Positions 48,766-57,310 of a DNA stretch of 64,000 nucleotides are shown one piece after another. The stretch's first letter is position 1, and each line of letters starts with the position of its first letter. The notes beneath the pieces are model-generated. The model was not told the DNA's origin, searched no databases, and worked only from the letters and a program-made list of their open reading frames with translations. Origin of the DNA: Rhodococcus qingshengii JCM 15477 (GTDB lineage: Bacteria; Actinomycetota; Actinomycetes; Mycobacteriales; Mycobacteriaceae); the NCBI RefSeq assembly GCF_023221595.1, contig NZ_CP096563.1, positions 3,268,501 through 3,332,500 of the forward strand, read 5' to 3'. The position numbers and the translations under genes are program-made.

Positions 48766-48976
48766 TGTTTCTCCTCCTGGGTCAATCATCCAGATCATGA
48801 ATCACTGGACTACGCAGTGCACTTTCTTCACGAGCATCTTTCACAGTCACGTTCGATACGGCCCTGCGCCCCGACTCGGCACATGCGTACCTAACGACCG
48901 TACCCTGCGCAGACCGCCGTGTGCAGCGAGACAGGCCGCGACACAACACGAGTTGGCCGGTCCACGCGCAGGTTTT

Positions 48977-49381
48977 CTACTCGGACGTGAGTCCCTTGTA
49001 TGCCTCCGCGTCCAGAGTTGCCGCGAGTGCGGCGTCGAGTGTGGTCTCGTCGGCAACCTCGAGTTCGACCAACCAACCCGTGTCGTACGGGTCGGTGTTG
49101 ACGAGGTCGGGCTGTCCGTCCAATTCACCGTTCGCTGCAAGAACTTTCGCAGTGAACGGAGCAAAGATGTCGGAGACGCTCTTGGTCGACTCGACCTCAC
49201 CGAGCGATTCACCGGCGGTCACGTCTTCGTCGACAGCGGGAAGCTGGACGAACACGACGTCACCGAGCTGCGACTGAGCAAAGTCGGTGATACCGACTCG
49301 AACTGAGGTCGGGCCGGTTCGCTTCACCCACTCGTGCTCCGCGGTGTAGCGCAGATCGGTAGGTGTATCGAGCTCACTCAC
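48977..49381 (-). CDS. gcvH: Glycine cleavage system H protein
   Basis: The lipoyl carrier of the glycine cleavage system; 134 residues. The lipoylated lysine is Lys67 in GEVESTKSVSD. It begins DLRYTAEHEWVKRTG and has GDVVFVQLPAVDEDV. The start is GTG at 49379-49381. It lies 211 bases upstream of garA; this gap shows no riboswitch, so glycine control is confined to gcvP. gcvT is not in the window. The separation of gcvH from gcvP by five genes matches M. tuberculosis. Confidence 0.96.
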   Translation of the reverse strand: MSELDTPTDLRYTAEHEWVKRTGPTSVRVGITDFAQSQLGDVVFVQLPAVDEDVTAGESLGEVESTKSVSDIFAPFTAKVLAANGELDGQPDLVNTDPYDTGWLVELEVADETTLDAALAATLDAEAYKGLTSE

Positions 49382-49426
49382 AGTGGCTTCCTTTCACAGG
49401 CCGTCCGAAAGTCGGACGCAAAAAGA

Positions 49427-50209
49427 TCAATTTCCGGGTTGAGCGTATTGGCGCGGATTCAATTGTCGCAAGACGGAGATCGTGACCTGCTGCGATTGCT
49501 CGACGGACGACGTTCCGCCATTGCGTGCGACATTGTCGAAGACGCCTCCGGGAATGTTCAACGCTGCCGCCAATGTCGGCGGATCTCCGATCGCGGTCAC
49601 AGTGTACGGCTGCTCGATCCGGGTTCCGTCCAATTCGATCTCGCCGCCGCGCCCACTCACCCACGAGTTCACGCCGATACGAATGGGTTCGCCGTTCGCA
49701 CCTGCGATCGAGATGGCTTCGGCACCGGCAGCACGCAGTTCCTGGATGAGATCGAGAATCACTTCCGATCCGACGCCGCCCGCCGGATCTGTCAGGGTCA
49801 TCGTCACACCCGGTCCAGTGGCCGGAGCGGTCCCCACTTGAATGGAGAGTGAGGTCAGCCGCGCCCGCGCCTCGTCCAGCGCTGCTCCCGTGTTGCCACC
49901 GGCTTCCAAAGTGGCAAGCGATTCCTGAAGATTCGCGACTTCCTGCCTCAGCGCGGCTTCGCGCCGATTCAAATTGTCGAGAACCACCAGGAGGTCGGCA
50001 GGGCGCGCGGCGTCGAGTGAATCTCCGGCCACTGTGCTGCGTACCTGTGTGGCAATCGCAACGCCGAGCACGCCCAACAGCACAGCAGCGAGGATTGCGA
50101 AGACGACGTTGGTGCGGTGTTTGGACGGTGAACGCAACTCGTGACGACCTTCACCCGCAGTGGTGACGGGAGGTTCTTCTTCCGGTTCGGTCGTGGAATG
50201 TTCTGCCAT
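49427..50209 (-). CDS. DUF881 family membrane protein (second copy)
   Basis: A 260-residue protein with a single helix near 33-53 (VVFAILAAVLLGVLGVAIA) and an extracytoplasmic coiled coil (LNRREAALRQEVANLQESL) followed by the DUF881 domain: GPGVTMTLTDPAGG, then ELRAAGAEAISIAGANGEPI and DGTRIEQPYTVTAIGDP. The function is unknown; the Firmicute relatives sit in cell-division or spore loci. The start is ATG at 50207-50209, three bases after the small basic protein gene. Rv1825-like by position. Confidence 0.82.
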   Translation of the reverse strand: MAEHSTTEPEEEPPVTTAGEGRHELRSPSKHRTNVVFAILAAVLLGVLGVAIATQVRSTVAGDSLDAARPADLLVVLDNLNRREAALRQEVANLQESLATLEAGGNTGAALDEARARLTSLSIQVGTAPATGPGVTMTLTDPAGGVGSEVILDLIQELRAAGAEAISIAGANGEPIRIGVNSWVSGRGGEIELDGTRIEQPYTVTAIGDPPTLAAALNIPGGVFDNVARNGGTSSVEQSQQVTISVLRQLNPRQYAQPGN

Positions 50210-50212
50210 GAC

Positions 50213-50563
50213 TCACGCTCCAAACAGTCGGCGTCGCAATGCCGCTGCGTTGCCGAAGATCCGTATACCCAACACGACGACGATCGCCGTCGAGAGTTGA
50301 GTACCGACACCCAACTGATCACCGAGCCAGACGATCAACGACGCGACGAGCACGTTGAAGACGAAGGAAACCACGAACACCTTCGCGTCGAAGATTTCGT
50401 CCAGATACGCGCGTAGTCCACCGAAGACGGCGTCGAGCGCCGCAACGACAGCGATCGGAAGATAGGGCTGGATCACGTCGGGCACCTGCGGGCTGAAAAC
50501 TACGCCCAGGACGATGCCGACGACCAGTGCTGCGAGTCCGTACAGGGCGGAACCGGCCTTCAT
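50213..50563 (-). CDS. Small basic family membrane protein (DUF1290)
   Basis: A 116-residue protein with three or four helices (YGLAALVVGIVLGVVFSP, then LPIAVVAALDAVFGGLRAYL and VVSFVFNVLVASLIVWLG), ending in a basic tail RRRLFGA. The DUF1290 family always occurs beside DUF881 genes. The start is ATG at 50561-50563. It lies between the two DUF881 genes, so the three may form one membrane assembly. The role is unknown. Confidence 0.82.
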   Translation of the reverse strand: MKAGSALYGLAALVVGIVLGVVFSPQVPDVIQPYLPIAVVAALDAVFGGLRAYLDEIFDAKVFVVSFVFNVLVASLIVWLGDQLGVGTQLSTAIVVVLGIRIFGNAAALRRRLFGA

Positions 50564-50576
50564 CGAACTCCTTCTG

Positions 50577-51443
50577 TCACTTGGATTCTGTGGGTTCTGT
50601 TGCCACTCGGACGGCGCGAGGCGCCGCAGGCGGCAGAGTCAACGAATCGTCTTCGGCCACCGCGAAACCGACTCCGTACAGTTGCGAGACGCTAGACATT
50701 CTCACGTAGGCGTCGCTGACGACGAATTTCCGCTGCAGTGCTCGCGTGTCTCCGATCGCCTCGACGAGGTACGGGGAGAAAACAGGTTGGTTGTCGACGA
50801 GCATCGCGCCGCCCGCCTGACGAATGGTCACCGTCGGCCCGATTCGCACGCCGCCGACGGCGATCGCCTCCGCTCCCCCAGCCCACAGGGCGTTTACGAC
50901 GGTCTGCAGATCGCGATCGAGGACAACTGTCTTACCGCCGACACTCCGTTGCGACGCATCCGAGAGGTTCGGGCGTCCGGCCGGGTCCGTCAACGTCACC
51001 ACCAGCCCCTCCCCGTGAACAGCTTCGGCTCCTGCGCCGGATTCGACCGCTCGCAGTTGGTCGAGGACGGCGCTGCCGCGTGCATCGCCTTCGAGCGCCA
51101 CGCCGCGCGCGGCGTCGACGGCTCCGCCGAGTGAATCGCGGGACGCGGCCAGTGAATCGATTCGATCCTCCGCATCACGGACCTTCGCCACCAACTCGCT
51201 TCGAACCTCTTCGGTGCCGGTCACCTGCTTCGTCGCCTGAACAGCCGAGACCGTGACGATGAACCCGATCAACAGTGCGCCGAGGGCCAGCCACGGCCCC
51301 GTCTTCGAGGATCTGTTCTTGGTGTGCTCGTGCTGGCGTTCGAATGCAGTTGCCTCGTAGCCCGGGTCGAGATGTTCGGTCATGAGTGAGCGAAGCAGCG
51401 ACGGTACCGGGTTACGACGGACGTCCTCCCCGGTCGACTTCAT
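50577..51443 (-). CDS. DUF881 family membrane protein (first copy)
   Basis: A 288-residue relative of the other DUF881 protein. A single helix lies near 50-70 (WLALGALLIGFIVTVSAVQA), followed by a coiled coil (ELVAKVRDAEDRIDSLAASR), then GEGLVVTLTDPAGRP and ALWAGGAEAIAVGGVRIGPT with QPVFSPYLVEAIGDTRAL. The start is ATG at 51441-51443, overlapping the stop of the CDP-alcohol phosphatidyltransferase gene (ATGA). Rv1823-like by position. Confidence 0.82.
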   Translation of the reverse strand: MKSTGEDVRRNPVPSLLRSLMTEHLDPGYEATAFERQHEHTKNRSSKTGPWLALGALLIGFIVTVSAVQATKQVTGTEEVRSELVAKVRDAEDRIDSLAASRDSLGGAVDAARGVALEGDARGSAVLDQLRAVESGAGAEAVHGEGLVVTLTDPAGRPNLSDASQRSVGGKTVVLDRDLQTVVNALWAGGAEAIAVGGVRIGPTVTIRQAGGAMLVDNQPVFSPYLVEAIGDTRALQRKFVVSDAYVRMSSVSQLYGVGFAVAEDDSLTLPPAAPRAVRVATEPTESK

Positions 51444-52039
51444 CGGGGCACGACCTCGTGGGTTCGCGCAACGTCAACGGCCTTGAGCACGTAGATCGCG
51501 GCAGTCCACACGTACAGGACGGTTCCCCAGATCAGGAAAGCGAAACCGAAGGCATGGGTGAACGGTCCGATGGCCCAGTCTCCGTGCCCGGCAAGAATCA
51601 ACGGCAGAGCGAACATCAGTAGGAAGGTCGCAGCCTTGCCGAGATAAACCACCTCGGGCGGTGGCAGGCCACGCCTGCGGTAGATCGGCAGCGTCAACGC
51701 AAGCAGAAGATCACGGCCGATGAGTATCGCTGCGACCCACCAGGGAATGAAATCGCGGGCGACGAAGGTGACCAGTGTCGTCACGACGTACAGACGATCG
51801 ACCAGCGGGTCGAGAAGCGCTCCCAGACGCGAGGTCTGTCCGAGCACTCTGGCCAGCTTGCCGTCGAGCCAGTCGGTGAACCCGCTGAGCATCAGCAGCG
51901 CCAATGCCCAGCCGTCCGAGTGCGTGACGAGCAGCAGGTAGGCGAACAGCGGCAGAGCGAGTAGACGCACGATACTGAGCACGTTGGGAACAGTGAGAAT
52001 CCGATCCGTGGGGATCGGTTCTTGTTCGCCAGAGTTCAC
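51440..52039 (-). CDS. pgsA2: CDP-alcohol phosphatidyltransferase (PgsA2-like)
   Basis: Transfers a phosphatidyl group from CDP-diacylglycerol to an alcohol in the membrane. It has 199 residues and about five helices, with the full family signature DGKLAR-x8-G-x3-D-x3-D (DWLDGKLARVLGQTSRLGAL, then LDPLVDR). The product (PG-phosphate, cardiolipin or other) cannot be told from sequence; the symbol follows position in M. tuberculosis (Rv1822). The start GTG at 52037-52039 has GAGGTG before it; upstream frame is open to 52090. Confidence 0.85.
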   Translation of the reverse strand: MNSGEQEPIPTDRILTVPNVLSIVRLLALPLFAYLLLVTHSDGWALALLMLSGFTDWLDGKLARVLGQTSRLGALLDPLVDRLYVVTTLVTFVARDFIPWWVAAILIGRDLLLALTLPIYRRRGLPPPEVVYLGKAATFLLMFALPLILAGHGDWAIGPFTHAFGFAFLIWGTVLYVWTAAIYVLKAVDVARTHEVVPR

Positions 52040-52148
52040 TGCACACACCTCGCGTCGTTCGATTGCCGTGCGGCCAGCTTTCCACAGCACGACGGACTAT
52101 TCGCCGAGGCGCCGTAGCCTGAACTGTCCCGAGCGTGTCGAGCTGCCC

Positions 52149-52763
52149 CTATCTCCAGGCGAACACCGGCTGCTCGAGCTTGTCGATGCGCGTGTGCCGT
52201 CCGTTCAGCACTTCGCGGAACTGATAGATGACGGCTCCGGTCGGCGCATGGATCAGGCTCGTTCGGAACGGCCATTGGATCACCGGGTTCGGTGACTCCT
52301 CGATGGTGACGAAGCGCGAGTCCACGTCGAGCTCCTCCGACGTGACGGCATACACCTGGGCCACCTCGTCGGGATTGGGTACCAGTCCCCCGATGTCCTC
52401 GCCCGACCACATGACGAACGGCCGGATCACGAATCCCGAACGAGTGACGTAGTCGTCGAGCCGGCCGATGATCTTCGACTCGGGAACGTCGACACCCAGC
52501 TCCTCGGAAAGTTCCCGAACCGCTGCCTGTTCGGACGACTCGCCCGGGTCGACGCTTCCGCCCGGCAACGCGAATTGACCGGGGTGGGCGCGCATCTTGC
52601 TCGGCCGCTTCGTCACCGGGAACACTGGTGTTCCGTCCGCAGTCCGCATGACGACGATGACCACCGACGCCGAGCGCCTTCCGTCCAATTCGACCGACCG
52701 AGGTTCGAAAGCGGCAAGTGAGGCGACCACGTGGTCCCGATTCAGTAAATCTCCGTTCACCAT
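52149..52763 (-). CDS. NUDIX hydrolase, CoA-pyrophosphatase-like
   Basis: A 204-residue NUDIX protein. The Nudix box reads GGSVDPGESSEQAAVRELSE followed by ELGV (G-x5-E-x7-R-E-x2-E-E-x-G). The preceding SKMRAHPGQFALPGG matches the extra motif of CoA-pyrophosphatase (NudL/PCD1) proteins, so a CoA or acyl-CoA substrate is plausible. The start is ATG at 52761-52763. It lies 109 bases from the phosphatidyltransferase and divergent from the lipid aminoacyltransferase across 139 bases. Confidence 0.87.
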   Translation of the reverse strand: MVNGDLLNRDHVVASLAAFEPRSVELDGRRSASVVIVVMRTADGTPVFPVTKRPSKMRAHPGQFALPGGSVDPGESSEQAAVRELSEELGVDVPESKIIGRLDDYVTRSGFVIRPFVMWSGEDIGGLVPNPDEVAQVYAVTSEELDVDSRFVTIEESPNPVIQWPFRTSLIHAPTGAVIYQFREVLNGRHTRIDKLEQPVFAWR

Positions 52764-52902
52764 GGCTCGACAGTAGCGCCACGAGACTGAGACCCTCAGC
52801 CAGTCTGGTCCATTTTGGCCGCTTCGCCTGATTATCGGTCTGTATTCCTGTCATGCTGAACAGGCAGAATCCACCGTGCGGCATGGCGAGAAGAGAACCT
52901 CG

Positions 52903-55038
52903 ATGGCTGAGCAGTCCCAGACCCCCACCCCGCAGACCGACCAGGGCGCGCCGGGCGCGTCGAATCGGGCCTCTCGCTTTGCTTCCGACACGCTGAGCGT
53001 CCTGCGGCGTGTGCCGTTCACCGCGAGCGTCGTGCTCACCATCACCGTCGTCGGGATCGCGACCGGCGCCCTGTGGAATCACGTCCGTACCTATTCGTGG
53101 TTCAACGACATCGCCTACGGAGTTCCTGCCTTGCAGGAAGGCAAGTGGTGGACTCTCGTCACGGGGTGGTTCTTCGGATTGACGCCGGGTCAGTATGTTT
53201 CGATCATCGTCGTTTTTGCCTTCGCGGTCGGCTGGTGCGAATGGCGCCTGGGAACCAAGAACGCGGCCATCGTCACGATCAGCGGTCAGTTGGCGGGCGA
53301 ACTCGGTGCATCGCTCCTCCTCTGGGCGGGCAGCCACACCGACTGGGATTGGGCTCGCAACCTCGCCACCCACCGCGACGTCGGCGTGACCACCGCAATC
53401 ATCGCCGCACTCGCCGCGACCACGGCAACACTCCGCTCGCCCTGGCGAATGCGAGTGCGCGCCATTCTGTGCGCGTACATTGCGATCGCGTTCCTCTTCG
53501 AAGGCCGCCTCGCCGACGTGCAGCACCTCATCGCGGTCGCGATATTCCTGCCGGTGGGCGAGAAGTTCTTCGGCGACGGAGAGCGCGGGTTCATCCCCCG
53601 AACGCGACGCGAGATCCGCCTGCTCGGATTCATCGGCCTGCTCCTGATCGGCGTGGTCGAGATCGCCGTCTGGCTGTTCCCCGGAAGCGGACCGTTCGGG
53701 CCGACGGAAGCCGAAACCGGTTCGGGCTGGACGGCATTGATCGACGTGGTCATCGTTGCCCTGATCGCGGACCAGTTGCGACGAGGTCGCCGCTGGGCCT
53801 GGTGGGTTGCCGTGGTGTTCGGTTCACTGACGGTTTTGGCCACCGCCCTCGTCCTCGTCTCGGTCATCTTCTTCGACTACGAGAGCGCCGGCGCCGTCAC
53901 GGTCGGTACCGCGCTGCTCTGGCTTCTCGAACTCATCTTGTTGATCAAGGGCCGCCACGCTTTTCACGTACCGATGCGGCGCAAGATTCGAGGCGGGCCG
54001 TTGTCCGGGAACGATCCGCGCGCCGCCGCTCGGGAACTACTCAAACGACACGGCGGCGGAACCATGTCGTGGATGACGACGTGGGACGGCAACAGTTACT
54101 ACTTCGGCGAGTCGGGTGAGAGCGTCGTTGCATTCCAACGGCATGTCGGTGTCGTCGTGGTCCTGGCCGATCCGATAGCGAGCCCCGACCGACTTGCCGC
54201 AGCGGTCGACGAATTCACGACGATGTCCGAAGCCAACGGCCTCACTCCCTGCTTGTTCTCCGTGGGGAAGGAGACAGCCGACGCCGCCACCCGGCGTGGC
54301 TGGCGCACCGTTCAGGTCGCCGAAGACACGATCGTCGACCTACCAGAACTGCAGTTCACCGGTAAATCCTGGCAGGACATCCGCTCGGCGCTCAACAAGG
54401 CCAAGAAGGACGACATCACCTTCCGGATGACAACATTGGCCGACGAGCCGTTCTCCGTATTGGCTCAGGTGCGCGCCATCTCCGAGGAATGGGTGGGCGA
54501 CAAGGGGCTACCCGAGATGGGGTTCACCCTCGGAAGCGTCGAGGAGGCGCTCGACCGCGACGTCCGGGTCGGCTTGGCCGTCGACCCGACCGGAAGCATT
54601 CACGGCGTCACCTCGTGGTTGCCGGTGTACGGCGAAGGCGGCGTGGTTCAGGGTTGGACACTCGACGTCATGCGTCGACGTCCCGACGGGTTCCGTCCGG
54701 TGGTCGAGTTCCTCATCGCATCGTCGGCCCTCGAGTTCAAAGAACAAGGTGCCCAATTCGTCTCACTGTCCGGAGCACCGCTCGCCCGCAGCGACGACGG
54801 CGCCGACGCCGCATCGATGGACCGCCTGCTGGACATGCTCGGAGCCGCGATGGAACCGCTCTACGGCTTCCGGTCTCTTCACGCGTTCAAGAAGAAGTTC
54901 AAGCCGAGGTACGAACCCGTTTTCCTGTGTTTCCGCGACGAGGCCGACCTGCCTCGGATCGGAATCGCACTGACGCGTGCCTACCTGCCCGACGCAACGG
55001 CTCCTCAGCTGATCAAGCTCGCCACCAGCAAGAGTTGA
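52903..55038 (+). CDS. Phosphatidylglycerol aminoacyltransferase-like protein (DUF2156, MprF/LysX type)
   Basis: A 711-residue membrane enzyme expected to add an amino acid to lipid and so alter surface charge. The N-terminal ~330 residues have about eight helices in a rhomboid-like arrangement (VLTITVVGIATGALWN first, with WWTLVTGWFFGLTPGQYVSI). The cytosolic C-terminal DUF2156 half (~375-700) carries WDGNSYYFGESGESVVAFQR, GKSWQDIRSALNKAKKD and GFRSLHAFKKKFKPRYEP, typical of MprF-like GNAT folds. The start ATG at 52903 is chosen; GTG 52876 would add nine residues. It is 4 bases before the DUF2254 fusion gene. Confidence 0.83.
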   Translation: MAEQSQTPTPQTDQGAPGASNRASRFASDTLSVLRRVPFTASVVLTITVVGIATGALWNHVRTYSWFNDIAYGVPALQEGKWWTLVTGWFFGLTPGQYVSIIVVFAFAVGWCEWRLGTKNAAIVTISGQLAGELGASLLLWAGSHTDWDWARNLATHRDVGVTTAIIAALAATTATLRSPWRMRVRAILCAYIAIAFLFEGRLADVQHLIAVAIFLPVGEKFFGDGERGFIPRTRREIRLLGFIGLLLIGVVEIAVWLFPGSGPFGPTEAETGSGWTALIDVVIVALIADQLRRGRRWAWWVAVVFGSLTVLATALVLVSVIFFDYESAGAVTVGTALLWLLELILLIKGRHAFHVPMRRKIRGGPLSGNDPRAAARELLKRHGGGTMSWMTTWDGNSYYFGESGESVVAFQRHVGVVVVLADPIASPDRLAAAVDEFTTMSEANGLTPCLFSVGKETADAATRRGWRTVQVAEDTIVDLPELQFTGKSWQDIRSALNKAKKDDITFRMTTLADEPFSVLAQVRAISEEWVGDKGLPEMGFTLGSVEEALDRDVRVGLAVDPTGSIHGVTSWLPVYGEGGVVQGWTLDVMRRRPDGFRPVVEFLIASSALEFKEQGAQFVSLSGAPLARSDDGADAASMDRLLDMLGAAMEPLYGFRSLHAFKKKFKPRYEPVFLCFRDEADLPRIGIALTRAYLPDATAPQLIKLATSKS

Positions 55039-55042
55039 CGCC

Positions 55043-57310
55043 GTGCGGTCCTGGTTCGAGCACACGGTCGTCGACACCGGCAGGCTCCCGCTGTTCTTCC
55101 TCCTACTCGCCTTTGTCCTGACGTTCCTGTTCATCCGCTTCAGCGTCCGGATGATCCGGGCCGAGGTCTCGTGGTGGCCAGGCAATGTCACGCCCGGTGG
55201 AATGCACATCCACCACATGGTTTTCGGTTTGATGATGATGCTCGTGTCCGGCTTCGCCTTCATCGCTCTGGCCGACTATCACACCCCGATCGCCAATTGT
55301 GTTCTCGCGTCGGTGTTCGGTATCGGCAGCGCGTTGGTCCTCGACGAGTACGCGCTCGTGTTGCATCTGCGCGATGTCTACTGGGCCGAGGAGGGTCGCT
55401 CGTCCATCGACGCGGTGTTCGTTGCCATCGCGATCTCGTTCCTTTTCCTTCTCGGGGTCCACCCGATCGGGTTCGCGGGAGAGTTCGACCCGTACGAGCA
55501 GGACCGTAGCCTGGCGACGTTGATCGGCGTTGTCGTCGCGATCGTCATCCAACTCGGACTCGCCGTGATCACGTTGATGAAGGGCAAACTCTGGACCGGC
55601 TTGATCGGGCTGTTCTTCACCCCACTTCTGTTGATCGGAGCAATTCGGTTGAGTCGCCCGGGTGCCCCGTGGGCGCGCTCGCGTTACCGCGACAAGCCGG
55701 CGAAGATGAGCCGGGCAGTGGCCCGTGAACAGCGTTATCGCGAGCCGATGATCCACGCGAAGATCTACGTTCAGGAAACGGTGTCGGGAAGTTTCGGTTC
55801 CACTCCCCCGCCCCCACCACCGCTCCCCGTCGTCGACACCACAACCCCCACGTCGAAGGTCGGATTGTCGCGGCGGCTCTCGGACAGAATTCGCTGGCGT
55901 CGAACTCGCCGACGACTACGAACAGTCCCCGTCTGGCGTCTCCCCGTGATCCTCGTCGTCCTGTCCGTCGTCACCGCGAACATCCTCGTCGGGATCGACG
56001 GAGACCTGGTCAGCGACGGCGACGTCGGTACCATTTCCGAGGGCGTCGACGCCGGGGCCACCGCGACGCTGCTCAGCGTCATCGCCGGCGGGATGATCAC
56101 TCTCACCGGTCTGGTGTTCACCGCCATCACCCTCGCAATGCAGTTCGGCGCCTCGCAGATTTCGGTGCGGGTGGTCCCGATGCTTGCGCAACAGCGAGTG
56201 ATGCGGTGGTCGATCGGCATGTTTCTGGCCACGTTCGTCTTCTCCTTGATCATTGCGCTCGATCTGGCGCTCGATTCGGAGAATTCCTCACCGACCATCT
56301 CCACGGCGATCGCACTGCTTCTGGCATTGGCCAGTGCGATCCTGTTCATCGCGTTGGTGGCGAAGGTCGGGTCGATTCTCAATTCCAGTCGGTTGCTGCG
56401 TTGGATAGCGGCCCAGGGCCGGAGCGCGACGATTCGTGCCTATCCGCTGTACGAGGACTTACCCTCGGGCGCACCGAAACCCAGTCAGCCGCTCCCCCTA
56501 CCCCAATCGCGCGAGTCCGAGAACTCCGAGAGCGCCGACGCACTGGTGATTCGCCTGCGCCACCTCTCACCCGACGGCCGGATTCTGCTGGCGATCGATC
56601 TCGCACGACTGCAGCGGTTGGCCGGCCGCTGGGACGTCTCGGTCGAAGTCGTCCCCAGCATCGGCGAGTTCGTCGCCCAGAACGCGCCCCTCTTCGAGGT
56701 ACGCGGACCCTCGCTGAAGGTACGCCCGGACACCTTGATGTCGTGCTTGATCTTCGGTGACACGCACAGCCCGGTCGTCAGCCCCGGTGCAGCGCTGCAG
56801 TCGATCGTGGACATCGCGCTCAAGGCACTGTCACCCGCCATCAACGACCCCGGCCGAGCCGTCCAGGCACTCGACCACATCGAAGATCTTCTGGTACTTC
56901 TCGCCCCGCGGGTCCGCTTCGACACATCAACCTCGGATCTCACGCTGATCAGGGGGCAGCAACGCACCTGGACCGATTACGTGTCCGTCGCCACCGACGA
57001 GATCCGGCACTTCAGTACCAATTCCGCGCAGGTCCAGCGCCGTCTACGCGCGGTATTCGCGACCTTGCTCGAAGCCTGCCCGCCGGACCAGCACCCTCCG
57101 CTACTCGAGCGCGTCGACGCACTCGATGCGCAATTGACCCGAGAATGGACCGGCGCACTCGACCTTCGGCTCGCGAGTGTGGCGGATCCGCAGGGATTGG
57201 GCTCCGAAGCCGGGGCGACCGGAAGAATTCACCCGCTGATCATCGGGTCTTCGGAACTTCCGGACGATCGTTCATCCGGGCAGACCGAGTCGCGTTCCCA
57301 GCCAACCTAA
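55043..57310 (+). CDS. Fusion of an integral membrane domain and a DUF2254 domain
   Basis: A 755-residue membrane protein of two parts. Residues ~1-225 have about six helices with the motif GGMHIHHMVFGLMMML (His-rich) and are cytosolic or periplasmic loops otherwise. A linker with six prolines in a row lies near 255-260 (STPPPPPPLPV). From ~290 comes DUF2254: four helices (VILVVLSVVTANILVGIDGD, GGMITLTGLVFTAITLAMQF, and two more), then a ~300-residue soluble C-terminus with ALKALSPAINDPGRAVQALD. The start is GTG at 55043, four bases after the lipid aminoacyltransferase. The function is unknown. Its end overlaps the convergent esterase gene by 39 bases. Confidence 0.75.
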   Translation: MRSWFEHTVVDTGRLPLFFLLLAFVLTFLFIRFSVRMIRAEVSWWPGNVTPGGMHIHHMVFGLMMMLVSGFAFIALADYHTPIANCVLASVFGIGSALVLDEYALVLHLRDVYWAEEGRSSIDAVFVAIAISFLFLLGVHPIGFAGEFDPYEQDRSLATLIGVVVAIVIQLGLAVITLMKGKLWTGLIGLFFTPLLLIGAIRLSRPGAPWARSRYRDKPAKMSRAVAREQRYREPMIHAKIYVQETVSGSFGSTPPPPPPLPVVDTTTPTSKVGLSRRLSDRIRWRRTRRRLRTVPVWRLPVILVVLSVVTANILVGIDGDLVSDGDVGTISEGVDAGATATLLSVIAGGMITLTGLVFTAITLAMQFGASQISVRVVPMLAQQRVMRWSIGMFLATFVFSLIIALDLALDSENSSPTISTAIALLLALASAILFIALVAKVGSILNSSRLLRWIAAQGRSATIRAYPLYEDLPSGAPKPSQPLPLPQSRESENSESADALVIRLRHLSPDGRILLAIDLARLQRLAGRWDVSVEVVPSIGEFVAQNAPLFEVRGPSLKVRPDTLMSCLIFGDTHSPVVSPGAALQSIVDIALKALSPAINDPGRAVQALDHIEDLLVLLAPRVRFDTSTSDLTLIRGQQRTWTDYVSVATDEIRHFSTNSAQVQRRLRAVFATLLEACPPDQHPPLLERVDALDAQLTREWTGALDLRLASVADPQGLGSEAGATGRIHPLIIGSSELPDDRSSGQTESRSQPT

